A stretch of DNA of 64,000 nucleotides from Alphaproteobacteria bacterium (lineage in GTDB: Bacteria > Pseudomonadota > Alphaproteobacteria > JAJFFI01). A model generated the notes under the pieces. That model worked only from the letters and a program-made list of their open reading frames with translations, searched no databases and had not been told where the DNA came from. The DNA lies in assembly GCA_030066595.1 (NCBI GenBank), contig JASJBI010000002.1, forward strand, positions 22,141 through 86,140, written 5' to 3'. This document shows, piece after piece, positions 19,567-28,071 of this stretch. Both the position numbers and the translations under genes were made by a program. Within the stretch, counting starts at the first letter, position 1. Each line of letters starts with the position of its first letter.

Positions 19567-19872
19567 ATGATCGTGCGCGTCTGGACGTCCCGTTTCGACA
19601 CGGCCCGGCGGGCTGAGCTCGAGGACTTCGCCAACCGGCTCTCGCTGCCCATGTTCCACCGGCACGACGGATGCCAAGGCGTCCTGTTCGCCTATGACGG
19701 CGAGGACTGGGTCACCGTGACCCTCTGGCGCGACAGGGACTCCATCGACCGGCTGAACCAGTCGGACGACTACCAGGCCACAGTCGACAAGATCCTGGCG
19801 GCGGGCTTCCTGCGGGAGCCCCAGACGGTCCGGGAATGGACCCACGCCGGCGGGGATCTGCCGGCGCGGTAG
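19567..19872 (+). CDS. ABM-like (dimeric alpha-beta barrel) protein
   Basis: This 101-residue protein has the small ferredoxin-like fold of the antibiotic-biosynthesis monooxygenase superfamily. It starts IVRVWTSRFDTARRAELEDF, contains GCQGVLFAYDGEDWVTVTLW, and ends with an Arg/Glu/Trp helix. Members range from cofactor-free oxygenases to heme oxygenases and many have no known substrate. GGAGCCGAGC precedes the ATG. It stands alone after minE. Confidence 0.7.
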   Translation: MIVRVWTSRFDTARRAELEDFANRLSLPMFHRHDGCQGVLFAYDGEDWVTVTLWRDRDSIDRLNQSDDYQATVDKILAAGFLREPQTVREWTHAGGDLPAR

Positions 19873-19983
19873 GGCATATCTCCCCTTCTTGGCGCGCTTC
19901 CGTTTCCCCGATACGCCGCTCCGAACCCGCCGCGACACGCCCCATTCCGCCAACGAGCGTCGGAACGCACTTCACGCTTGATC

Positions 19984-20017
19984 ATTAATCAGTATTATGA
20001 TCATAATACTGATTAAT
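19984..20017. promoter_or_regulatory. Perfect 34-bp palindrome, probable MarR operator
   Basis: The sequence from 19984 to 20017 equals its own reverse complement; the half site is ATTAATCAGTATTATGA. It is strikingly AT-rich for this genome and lies 31 bp before the hydroxylase start. The MarR-family gene downstream of the hydroxylase is the likely binder. Two overlapping dimers could fit. Confidence 0.75.
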
Positions 20018-20047
20018 TTTGTCTGACGGGCAACGGTGGGCACCAGC

Positions 20048-21256
20048 ATGGCGGACAAGCCGATCCTGATCGCCGGCGGCGGCATTGGCGGGTTCGCCGC
20101 GGCGCTCGAGCTCAGCCGGAAGGGCCGCGCGGTGCACCTCCTAGAGCAGGCCTCGGAATTCGGCGAGGTGGGCGCCGGCATCCAGATCGGTCCGAACGCG
20201 TTCCGGATGTTCGAGGTGCTGGACGTGACCGAGGCCATCATGGACGTGGCCGTGCTGCCGGAAAACCTGGTCATGCGCGACGCGCTCACCGGCGCCGAAA
20301 TCGTCCGCGTCCCGATCGGCTCGAAGGCGTTCCTGGAGCGCTTCAAGTACCCCTACGGCGTGATCTACCGGCCCGACCTGCACAACACGCTGATCGAAGC
20401 CTGCGCGGAGCAACCCCTGGTCACCGCCAGCGTCAACCAGGCCGTCACCGGTTTCGAGGATACCGGCACCGGCGTGCGCGTCCGCACCGAGGACGGGGCA
20501 ACCCACGAGGGCGCCGCGCTGATCGGCGCCGACGGGCTCTGGTCGAAGGTGCGCGGGCAGCTCGTCGGCGACGGCAAGCCGCGGGTCTCCGGCCACATCG
20601 CCTACCGCGCCGTGCTGCCGACCGAAGACGTGCCGGCGCACATTCGCCAGGACAACGTCGTACTGTGGGCCGGGCCCAAGACCCATCTGGTGCACTATCC
20701 CCTGCATCGCGGGGAGATCTACAACCTGGTCGTGGTCTTTCACAGCGACCGCTACGAGGAAGGCTGGGACACCTTCGGCGATCCGGACGAGCTGACCGAA
20801 CGGTTCTCCGGCCAGCATCAGGATGTCCTGGCTATGCTCGACAAGATCGAGAGCTGGCGCATGTGGGTGCTGTGCGACCGTGAGCCGATCCGCGACTGGA
20901 GCCGCGGCCGCATCACGCTGCTCGGCGACGCCGCGCATCCGATGCTGCAGTACCTGGCCCAGGGCGCCTGCATGGCGATGGAGGACGGCGTCTGCCTGGC
21001 CAGCCGCGTGGCGGCCAACGGCGACGACTTCGAGACCGCCTTCCAGGAGTATCAGTCGCTGCGCTATCTGCGCACGGCACGGGTCCAGCTCACCGCCCGG
21101 CTCTTCGGCGACATCTACCATGCCTCCGGCGCCACCGCCGATCTGCGCAACGCCATGCTGGGGGGCGTCGACCAAAGCAGGCCCGGAGAGGGCATGGCCT
21201 GGCTTTATGAAGGCATCGACGAGACCGGCGCCCAAAGGTTCGAGCTCGGTGCATGA
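20048..21256 (+). CDS. FAD-dependent aromatic hydroxylase, likely 3-hydroxybenzoate 6-hydroxylase type
   Basis: This 402-residue group A flavin monooxygenase uses NAD(P)H and O2 to hydroxylate an aromatic acid. The dinucleotide fold has GGGIGG at residues 10-15, the conserved DG segment GADGLWSKVRGQLVGDGKPR, and the second FAD motif LLGDAAHPMLQYLAQGACMA. The pattern GHIAYRAVLPTEDVP ... WAGPKTHLVHYPLHRGE is close to 3-hydroxybenzoate 6-hydroxylases; salicylate hydroxylase is the main alternative. The ATG at 20048 is preferred over the GTG at 20036, which overlaps the ribosome site. The MarR gene overlaps its stop. Confidence 0.85.
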   Translation: MADKPILIAGGGIGGFAAALELSRKGRAVHLLEQASEFGEVGAGIQIGPNAFRMFEVLDVTEAIMDVAVLPENLVMRDALTGAEIVRVPIGSKAFLERFKYPYGVIYRPDLHNTLIEACAEQPLVTASVNQAVTGFEDTGTGVRVRTEDGATHEGAALIGADGLWSKVRGQLVGDGKPRVSGHIAYRAVLPTEDVPAHIRQDNVVLWAGPKTHLVHYPLHRGEIYNLVVVFHSDRYEEGWDTFGDPDELTERFSGQHQDVLAMLDKIESWRMWVLCDREPIRDWSRGRITLLGDAAHPMLQYLAQGACMAMEDGVCLASRVAANGDDFETAFQEYQSLRYLRTARVQLTARLFGDIYHASGATADLRNAMLGGVDQSRPGEGMAWLYEGIDETGAQRFELGA

Positions 21257-21756
21257 CGACCAAGGACGTACCGGTGCATGACGCCGGCCGCGCGCCAAGC
21301 CGGGACTTCGCCGAAATCACTGACATGCCCGGCCATCTGCTGCGCCGCTGCCAGCAGATCGCGGTGTCCATTTTTTTGCAGGAGTGCCGCGACCTCGACC
21401 TGACGCCGCTGCAATATGTGGTGTTGAGCGCCCTCGACCACCACGGCGAGCTGGACCAGAACCGCCTCGGCGGTCTCACGGCCCTCGACCGCAGCACCAT
21501 CAGCACGGTGATCGGCAAGCTGGAGAGCCGTGGCTTGGTGGCGCGTCGTCGCTCCAAGATCGATCGCCGCTTCAACGCCATCACCTGCGCTGCGGCGGGC
21601 CGTGACGTCCTGCACCGCGCCCAGCCGGCGGTGGACGCCGCCCAGGCGCGCATTCTCGCGCCGCTTGAACCCGACGAGCAGGCGCGTTTTCTCGCCTATC
21701 TGAAGCGGGTCGCCGACGGCAACAACCAGGAAAGCCGTGCGCCGATGATGCCCTGA
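21253..21756 (+). CDS. MarR-family transcriptional regulator
   Basis: This 167-residue regulator has a winged helix: LTPLQYVVLSALDHHGELDQ, recognition region LTALDRSTISTVIGKLESRG, wing LVARRRSKIDRRFNAITC. MarR proteins commonly repress aromatic degradation genes until the substrate binds. It starts within the stop of the hydroxylase gene (ATGA), so both are in one transcript that can be controlled from the 34-bp palindrome at 19984-20017. Confidence 0.9.
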   Translation: MTTKDVPVHDAGRAPSRDFAEITDMPGHLLRRCQQIAVSIFLQECRDLDLTPLQYVVLSALDHHGELDQNRLGGLTALDRSTISTVIGKLESRGLVARRRSKIDRRFNAITCAAAGRDVLHRAQPAVDAAQARILAPLEPDEQARFLAYLKRVADGNNQESRAPMMP

Positions 21757-22094
21757 ATAGGGTAGTCCCGGATCATCCGCCAGCGCGGCGGCGGAAATGC
21801 CTTTCGTAGGCACCACGATGGCTGTGGAAACCTCGCCGTGCTGGGGGTGCGGCCAGCCGAAGGCAGCCCATGCGTCGATAGCGATCACGGCCCGCAAGGC
21901 AGGCCGAATCCTGGCCAGGATTGATGCGGTTCTCACCGCTCTTCATAGGGACGGGTGCGTACCAAGAGCGTATGCCAAATGCAGCTTGCGCCAGTGCGCA
22001 AATCTGAACCTAGAATGCACGCATTCAACACGTGGTCTGCCGATTTACGTATTTCATCAGATCACGTCCGAGCTAATCCAAACTTCGGGGGCGC
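21757..22094. other. Gap between MarR gene and DUF389 gene
   Basis: This 338-bp stretch has no recognised gene. Open frames cross it on both strands (for example 21797-22123 plus), but they show no start signal or known domain. A GC hairpin lies near 21778-21797 (CCGCCAGCGCGGCGGCGG). Confidence 0.4.
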
Positions 22095-23864
22095 ATGATG
22101 AGCATCATCGGGTTTGTTCCTGATCCGGAGACGGCGGCAATGGTGGTCGGTTGGGTCCGGGCGCTGGCCGAAAAGGACGAAGAGACGACGTTCCTGTGTC
22201 TTGAGACGGGATTCGACGGCCGCACCGCCGAGGCGGTTCGCGTAGCCCTGGGCGAACAGGGCGAGCGCGCCCCGACCGTGACGGCGCTCGACGACCCGAT
22301 GCCCGTGACGGCGGTGCTGAACCAGGTCCGCAAGAAGGTCCCCCGTCTCCTGGTGACCGGCCCGTTCGAGTTGCCGCCGGTCAACGACAATGAACAGACG
22401 ACGGACGCGCTGGTGCAGGCCTCGCCCTGTCAGGCCTTTGCACCGTTGTATGGCGAAAAAGCGGCTTCCGAGGTGAAGAGGATCCTGTTTGTGGTGACGC
22501 CGGAGGCCCACGACCGGTCGGCCTTGCGGCTGGTCGATACACTGCGCCAGCGCCTGCATGCCCACGTGACCATTGGGGCCGTAGAGGACGAGACCGGCGC
22601 CAAGGCGGGGCGGGCGGGCGCGAACTGGATCCGGACGATGCTGCATGACGCGACGCTCGATCAGGAGTTATTCGAGTCCAAGGTCGTCGTCGACCGATTG
22701 AAACACCGGGGCATCGTCGAGCTCTTTGACGGCCACGACCTGGTCGTGATCGGGGCCAGTGCCGCGAGCCACGTGCGCCCGTTAAAGCAATCGCTGCGCG
22801 ACGCCACCGTCGCCATCGTGAAACGGGACCCACCGCTCCGTCTCCGCGCCATGGCCGACTGGGTACCGCGGATCAATCCGGCCGACCACGCCGATCTGCG
22901 CGTGAGTCTGCGTCTGGGGTCGAGTTGGGGTCCCGACTTCGTCGTCATGTTGGGGCTGGCATCGGCGATCGCCTCGCTGGGGCTGCTGCAGAACTCGCCG
23001 GCCGTGGTCATCGGCTCGATGCTGCTGGCGCCATTGATGACCCCGATGATCGGGCTTGGGCTTGCCCTGGGGCAGGCGGACCGGCAACTGGCGCGACAAT
23101 GCGGCAAGTCCATCGTGCTGGGGTTCCTGCTGACCCTGGCGGTCAGCTACCTGATCGGACTCATCACCCCCGCCGGCGAGACCCTGTCCGAAGAGGTGCT
23201 CGCCCGGGGCGGGCCGAACGTCCTCGACCTGCTGATCGCCGTGTTCGCGGCGGCCGCCGCGACCTTTGCCATGGCGCGGCCGAACATCGCCGGCGCCATC
23301 GCCGGCGTGGCGATCGCCACCGCCCTGGTGCCCCCCGTCTGTTCCGTCGGCATCTCGCTTGCCCACGGTGCCGCGCTGAACGCCTTTGGCGCTGCGGCGC
23401 TGTTTTTCACCAACCTGGTCGCGATCATCGTGATGTCGAGCTTCACCTTTTCGGTTTTGGGAATCACGGCAGCACGGGCGCTCCCGCGCCGGCGCCGGAC
23501 GGCCCAAGTGGTACGCGTGACTCTGGTGGTGCTGTTGCTGGTGCTGGCCGGCCCGCTCAGCACCGCCCTGCTCGCGCAGCTCGAAGAGGGAAAAAACGTA
23601 CCAGCAGCCCACCCGGTGACGCGGGCGGTTTATAGGGCTCTGTTCGCGCGGGTGGCCCAGGATGAGGGCGTGGAGATCATGCTCGTTGCGCGCCCGCGGG
23701 GTCAGAACAAGGTCCTTATCCACATCGCGTCACATGACTCGCTGCCGCGGTCTTATGCGAAAGACCTGACGAAAATCGTGCGCGACAAGATGGACGATCC
23801 AGAACTTACTGTCAGTGTGGTCGCGGTCCGCGGCTGGTGGCGCAGCGACAGCGGGTCCCAGTAA
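22095..23864 (+). CDS. DUF389 membrane protein with universal-stress-like N-terminus
   Basis: This 589-residue protein has a soluble N-terminal half (about residues 1-260) with two UspA-like segments (KRILFVVTPEAHDRSALRLV; HDLVVIGASAASHVRPL), then the DUF389 membrane domain. The signature LGLASAIASLGLLQNSPAVV, IGSMLLAPLMTPMIGLGLAL is at about residues 283-325, followed by several more helices. The C-terminal 80 residues are soluble. The function of DUF389 is unknown. ATG codons at 22095 and 22098 are both possible starts. It has no clear operon partner. Confidence 0.85.
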   Translation: MMSIIGFVPDPETAAMVVGWVRALAEKDEETTFLCLETGFDGRTAEAVRVALGEQGERAPTVTALDDPMPVTAVLNQVRKKVPRLLVTGPFELPPVNDNEQTTDALVQASPCQAFAPLYGEKAASEVKRILFVVTPEAHDRSALRLVDTLRQRLHAHVTIGAVEDETGAKAGRAGANWIRTMLHDATLDQELFESKVVVDRLKHRGIVELFDGHDLVVIGASAASHVRPLKQSLRDATVAIVKRDPPLRLRAMADWVPRINPADHADLRVSLRLGSSWGPDFVVMLGLASAIASLGLLQNSPAVVIGSMLLAPLMTPMIGLGLALGQADRQLARQCGKSIVLGFLLTLAVSYLIGLITPAGETLSEEVLARGGPNVLDLLIAVFAAAAATFAMARPNIAGAIAGVAIATALVPPVCSVGISLAHGAALNAFGAAALFFTNLVAIIVMSSFTFSVLGITAARALPRRRRTAQVVRVTLVVLLLVLAGPLSTALLAQLEEGKNVPAAHPVTRAVYRALFARVAQDEGVEIMLVARPRGQNKVLIHIASHDSLPRSYAKDLTKIVRDKMDDPELTVSVVAVRGWWRSDSGSQ

Positions 23865-23911
23865 CACCGGAGCACCGCGTCCGAGGATTGAGGCAAGCCA
23901 ACGCCCGCCGG

Positions 23912-25033
23912 TCAATCCGCGTCCCGGTCTGCGAAGAACCGCTGCAGCAGCGGCTGCAGTTTCTTGCGCGAGATCGCGATATTGCCCTGGCTGAAAAGCT
24001 TCGCGTCACCAGGGTCCGCCAGACCCGCCGGCCGCAGCTCGCTCAATTGAAGATCATGCGCCTCCAGCATCGCCGTTAGACCCGACGCGAGCTTCGGGTC
24101 CGGCGCATAGACGGCAAGATCGCGATGGAAGCCGCCGTCGGCGTCCGTGTAGGCCATCATCGCCAACAGGCAGACAAGGTCCCGCGACCGCAGAAAGGCG
24201 TCCAGACCCGCGACGAGGGCGGGATCCTTGGCGGCCCAGTCCTCGAGCGAGGTCAGCACGGTGCTTATGCCGTAGGTCCCGGATGGCGTCTCCCAAGCCT
24301 TGTAGTCCTTACGCAAGAGATCGCCGGTGCCGAGCGCGGAGACGTTGAACTTCTCCGCCTCCAGCCTCTCGAACAGACCGTCGGCGTCGGGCCCGGCGAC
24401 CGGGGCGAGCTTGGCGGCGACGGCCCGGTCCTTCGCCGTCGCCCTTTCCGCGGCAGGGTCGAGATTGACCGTGTCCAGCAGGATCGTACCCAGCAGCAGC
24501 GTCGCCGTCCCCGCCTCGATCAGGTCCGGCTTGTCACGCAGCATTGCTTCGGCGACCAGCGTCGCGGCCGAGCCTGTCGTCTCGATCACGCGCGGCTCGG
24601 CCTGCAGATACTGTCCGCCGTCCGCATGGTGATCGATGATCGCGCCGACCACGTCGCCGTAGTCCGCCTGATCCGCAGACAGGACGTTGTGATCGACCAA
24701 GGTCAGCTGCAGCCGCCTGGCGCCATGCAGCCGATCCAGGTCGACCTCGTCGAGGAACAGCAGGGCGTCCACGTCGAGGCCGAGCGCGGCGAACAGATAG
24801 ACCGCTTCGGTCCGTAGGACGAAATCGCTGCGCGGACAATTGACGACCGGCACGGCGGGCGGCGCGCCCGGAGCCCGTCGCGCCGACGCCAACTGGCCGT
24901 AGAGGACCGCCGAGACCATCGAGTCCAGATCCGCGGCCTCGTTGCCGAGCACGATCGGACCGGCCTCGGCCCCCTGGACCGCGGCCCTGGCCTCCGCGAG
25001 AAACGTGTTAAGCTTGTCGAGGCGCTCGGTCAT
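23912..25033 (-). CDS. DHH-family exopolyphosphatase, PPX1/Prune type
   Basis: This 373-residue putative phosphatase probably removes terminal phosphate from inorganic polyphosphate or cleaves pyrophosphate, using Mn/Mg. Motifs in order are GNEAADLDSMVSAVLY (metal Asp residues), LVDHN (the DHN form typical of PPX1/Prune), and IIDHHADGG. A C-terminal DHHA2-like domain follows (LLRKDYKAW ... GISTVLTSLEDW). The start is unclear: ATG 25033 begins at the domain, ATG 25045 adds four residues. It diverges from the CYTH-like gene with about 70 bp between them. Confidence 0.8.
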   Translation of the reverse strand: MTERLDKLNTFLAEARAAVQGAEAGPIVLGNEAADLDSMVSAVLYGQLASARRAPGAPPAVPVVNCPRSDFVLRTEAVYLFAALGLDVDALLFLDEVDLDRLHGARRLQLTLVDHNVLSADQADYGDVVGAIIDHHADGGQYLQAEPRVIETTGSAATLVAEAMLRDKPDLIEAGTATLLLGTILLDTVNLDPAAERATAKDRAVAAKLAPVAGPDADGLFERLEAEKFNVSALGTGDLLRKDYKAWETPSGTYGISTVLTSLEDWAAKDPALVAGLDAFLRSRDLVCLLAMMAYTDADGGFHRDLAVYAPDPKLASGLTAMLEAHDLQLSELRPAGLADPGDAKLFSQGNIAISRKKLQPLLQRFFADRDAD

Positions 25034-25102
25034 GGCAGGCGACATCTCCGCCGTGCGCACATGATACGCGCCAGTTCTACCAACAACTGCGGAGGAGTCC
25101 AA

Positions 25103-25684
25103 ATGGCCGAGATCATACCGCGCTGGGAATGGCGCACCTTCGCACGAACGATCGAGACGCAGATTGACTTGGCTGCCCATCCGCAGACCCGCCACGTGGA
25201 GTCCTCAGAGACTTACCTCGCTTCCCCCACCTCCGAGGACAATCCGAAAATCCGCAATGAACTCATCGACATCAAGGCGTTGCAACAGGTCAATGATGAC
25301 GGTCTGGAACAGTGGACGGTGGCCCTGAAGGCCTCCTTTCCGCTGTCCGGAGATCAAGTCTCGGCGGTCTATCGCGCCCTCAAGCTCGACGCGCCGCCGG
25401 CCTCGGGGGAGTGCGACTTCGACACGCTCTTGCGGATGATCGAAGAGGACGGTCGGGCCTGGGCCGTTTCCGCCGACAAGGTCCGCGATCTGTACGATGT
25501 CGACGGGTGCACCGTCGAGGCGTCCCGGGTGACGCTCGACGGCGAGGCCTTCGAGACCGTCGCCGCCGAGGACCCGGACCCGGTCAAGGTCTGGAACACC
25601 GTCGGCAAGCTCGGGCTCCAAGAGCGCGAGAACATGAGCTACGTCAAGGCGATTCAGCGCTTCAAGGCGGGCGCGCTGGCGTAA
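25103..25684 (+). CDS. CYTH-like (triphosphate tunnel) domain protein, tentative
   Basis: This 193-residue protein begins at ATG 25103 after a strong GGAGGAG. It shows the alternating charged strands of a beta tunnel: PRWEWRTFA near the N-terminus, KIRNELIDIKAL, EQWTVALKASFPL, then ADKVRDLYDVDGCTVEASRV and the GKLGLQERENMSYVKAI end. This resembles CYTH proteins, which act on triphosphates or short polyphosphates, although the classic ExExK is not exact (EWR). The divergent neighbour is a polyphosphatase-type enzyme, which supports a role in polyphosphate metabolism. Family call is from pattern only. Confidence 0.55.
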   Translation: MAEIIPRWEWRTFARTIETQIDLAAHPQTRHVESSETYLASPTSEDNPKIRNELIDIKALQQVNDDGLEQWTVALKASFPLSGDQVSAVYRALKLDAPPASGECDFDTLLRMIEEDGRAWAVSADKVRDLYDVDGCTVEASRVTLDGEAFETVAAEDPDPVKVWNTVGKLGLQERENMSYVKAIQRFKAGALA

Positions 25685-25819
25685 TCTCCGTGCCGGGTCC
25701 GGCTGGCCGGGCGCCTGCGGCTTTGCTATGCCCAGGAAGGCCGCGCTTGGGGTATTTCATCAATCGGGCTGATAATCGCCGGCGGGGACGTAACACCACC
25801 ACGCTTGAGGGAGGTGGCG

Positions 25820-26728
25820 ATGAACCCGGACCAGACGCAGTGGCCACAAAAGACCCGGGAGTTCCAGAACCACCATTTCGACTCGACGATCTGGAACGAC
25901 TTCCGCTTTCGCGATGACGATATCGTCATCGCGACTTACGCGAAATCCGGCACCACTTGGCTGCAACAGATCGTCGCTCAGCTCATCTTCAACGGCGAAG
26001 AAGGCCTTCCGGTGGCGGAGATGTCGCCCTGGCTGGACCTGCGCGTCCCACCCAAGGACGTCAAGCTCCCGGAGGTGGAAAAGCAGACGCACCGCCGCTT
26101 CGTGAAAACCCATCTGCCGGTCGACGCGCTCGTCTTCTCGCCGAAGGCCAAGTACATCTACATCGGCCGGGACGGGCGCGACGTGGTCTGGAGCCTGTAC
26201 CACCACCACGCCACGGCCAACGATCTGTGGTACGAGGCACTGAACGAGACCCCGGGCCGCGTCGGCCCGCCGATCGAACCGCCGCCCGACGACGTCAGGC
26301 AGTATTTTCTGGATTGGCTCGATCAGGACGGCTTTCCGTTTTGGCCGTTCTGGGAAAACGTCCGATCCTGGTGGGAGATCCGCGATCTGCCGAACGTGAT
26401 GCCGGTCCATTTCGCCAAGCTGAAGGCGGATATGCCCGGCGAGATCCAACGCATCGCCGGCTTTCTCGAGATTCCCATCGACGAGGCCAAGTGGGACGCC
26501 ATCCTCGAGCACTGCAGCTTCGACTACATGAAGGCACACGCGACGGAGAGCGTGCCTCTGGGCGGCGCCTTCTGGGACGGGGGCGCCCGGACCTTCATGC
26601 ACAAGGGCACCAACGACCGTTGGCGCGACACGCTGAGCGCGGAAGAATGCGCCGCCTATGAAGAAAGGGCGGTCGCCGAGCTCGGCGCCGACTGCGCCCG
26701 GTGGCTGCTCACCGGTGATCTGCCCTAG
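25820..26728 (+). CDS. PAPS-dependent sulfotransferase
   Basis: This 302-residue cytosolic enzyme would transfer sulfate from PAPS to an alcohol, phenol or amine. The 5'-phosphosulfate loop YAKSGTTWLQQI has Lys42. The 3'-phosphate site is in YIYIGRDGRDVVWSLYHHH. The C-terminal region GGARTFMHKGTNDRWRDTLS matches the family's RKGxxGDWK-type motif in altered form (HKGTNDRW). The ATG at 25820 follows GAGGGAGGTGG. The acceptor is unknown; it is about 16 kb from the sulfatase locus. Confidence 0.88.
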   Translation: MNPDQTQWPQKTREFQNHHFDSTIWNDFRFRDDDIVIATYAKSGTTWLQQIVAQLIFNGEEGLPVAEMSPWLDLRVPPKDVKLPEVEKQTHRRFVKTHLPVDALVFSPKAKYIYIGRDGRDVVWSLYHHHATANDLWYEALNETPGRVGPPIEPPPDDVRQYFLDWLDQDGFPFWPFWENVRSWWEIRDLPNVMPVHFAKLKADMPGEIQRIAGFLEIPIDEAKWDAILEHCSFDYMKAHATESVPLGGAFWDGGARTFMHKGTNDRWRDTLSAEECAAYEERAVAELGADCARWLLTGDLP

Positions 26729-27113
26729 GGCACTGATCGATCGCAGCCGCGGCCGGACCCGAGTGCCATGCGGGTTCGTCGACGCCGTGTGCAGCATTCC
26801 TTGCGTTTCTCGAGCTTGTTACACATGGGCGTTTGACTCGCCTGAGAACCGGGGAATATCCTGATCGTCATACAAGAGGGGGGAGGCTCGGGTTAACGCC
26901 GGTCGAACGATGCCCAGCGAGGCGCGGTTGGCCGGCGTCGCTGTTTGTGGACCTCGAAACAACACCACGACAAGCGCGCCGCGACAAGCGGCCCGCCTTG
27001 GTCCCGTGCACCCCTGCCGACCCCGCGCCGGCGCACGGACGCGTATTCCGTTTGGTTCGTGCGGTGTGGTTTGGCGGTCGCGTTCGCGCGGCCTTTCAGG
27101 GGGGGCAATCCGG
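26729..27113. other. Gap before the Cys-rich secreted protein
   Basis: This 385-bp stretch shows no recognised gene. An open frame from 26910 runs into the next CDS but its N-terminal part looks like noncoding sequence and lacks a start signal. The promoter of the next gene is probably here. Confidence 0.45.
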
Positions 27114-28025
27114 ATGAGGACACTTCATGGAAGTCTCAAGGCGGCGTTGGCGACGCTCGTTTGGGCGACCGCTCTGTTTGTCTTTGCGACGAGCGCGTTT
27201 GCCGATGACGATGACGATGACAGGAAACAGGGGAAGAAAATCCGAAACTGTACGGTAATTTCGGAACCGGGGGTCTACACGGTTGCGCGGGACCTTCCGG
27301 CCGGCCGCGGACTCCTGGCCGGGGACGATTGTATCTCGGTGCAGGCCAGTTCGGTCGTCTTGGACCTGAACAACAAATCGATCACCGGGCCGGGCACCGC
27401 AACCGGGTCCGCCATTACCGACGGCGGAGTCGCGCAGACGCACGTCATGGTCCGCCGCGGCACGATCTCGGGCTTTTCGAACGGGATCGACCTCCTTGCC
27501 TCCTCCGGGAGCGTGGTGGAGTACGTCAAGGCATTCGAGAACGCGGCCGACGGTATCGCCATCGGCATTCGAAGCGTCGCGCTCTACAACATCGCGGTTC
27601 AGAACGATCGCGGTCTTGTGCTGAGCTGCCCGGCAAACGCGATCGGAAACTCGGCCTGGGACAACGTGTCCGACGACCTCTTCCGGGTCGACCCCGGTTC
27701 GTGTTCACTGTCGGACGGCCTCAACAGCTTCGGGTCTTCGGGCGGCGGCGGCGGCGGGGGAAGCTGCGCATCCTTGGGGTTTACGGATTGCTCCGGGACA
27801 TGCACCGACACGCAGACGAACGAGGCGAGTTGCGGTGCCTGCGGTGTAAGCTGTTCGGCCGGAGAAGTCTGCAGCGGCGGAACCTGTGCGCTAACGTGCC
27901 AGGCCGGACTGAACAACTGCAGCGGTGTGTGCAGCAATCTGCAAAAGGACGAAGAGAACTGCGGTGGCTGCGGTGTGACCTGCAATGCGGGCGAGTCCTG
28001 CGTCGGCAGCGTGTGCACACCCTGA
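27114..28025 (+). CDS. Secreted beta-helix protein with two Cys-rich C-terminal repeats
   Basis: This 303-residue exported protein begins at ATG 27114, where the signal peptide (AALATLVWATALFVFATSAFA) starts. An acidic run (six Asp) follows. Residues about 45-200 form a right-handed parallel beta-helix-like region (VQASSVVLDLNNKSITGPG; RRGTISGFSNGIDLL). After a Gly run come two 40-residue repeats with eight Cys each, both with the ...NCSGxC...CGxCGVxC.AGE.C.G..C pattern. Such Cys repeats are common in myxobacterial and other predatory or surface proteins and less usual in alphaproteobacteria. Function is unknown; a surface or carbohydrate-binding role is possible. Confidence 0.75.
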   Translation: MRTLHGSLKAALATLVWATALFVFATSAFADDDDDDRKQGKKIRNCTVISEPGVYTVARDLPAGRGLLAGDDCISVQASSVVLDLNNKSITGPGTATGSAITDGGVAQTHVMVRRGTISGFSNGIDLLASSGSVVEYVKAFENAADGIAIGIRSVALYNIAVQNDRGLVLSCPANAIGNSAWDNVSDDLFRVDPGSCSLSDGLNSFGSSGGGGGGGSCASLGFTDCSGTCTDTQTNEASCGACGVSCSAGEVCSGGTCALTCQAGLNNCSGVCSNLQKDEENCGGCGVTCNAGESCVGSVCTP

Positions 28026-28071
28026 GCGCGACTGGGGACTTTCCGCGCCGGTCCCATGACCGCAGCCGGCC

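Noticed and set aside
21205..21936. Minus-strand frame across the MarR 3' end and the following gap
   Set aside because: Most of it is antisense to MarR; the unique N-terminal part has no recognised domain or ribosome site.
26910..27113. N-terminal extension of the Cys-rich secreted protein frame
   Set aside because: A proper signal peptide starts at 27114; the upstream part is unlike coding sequence.
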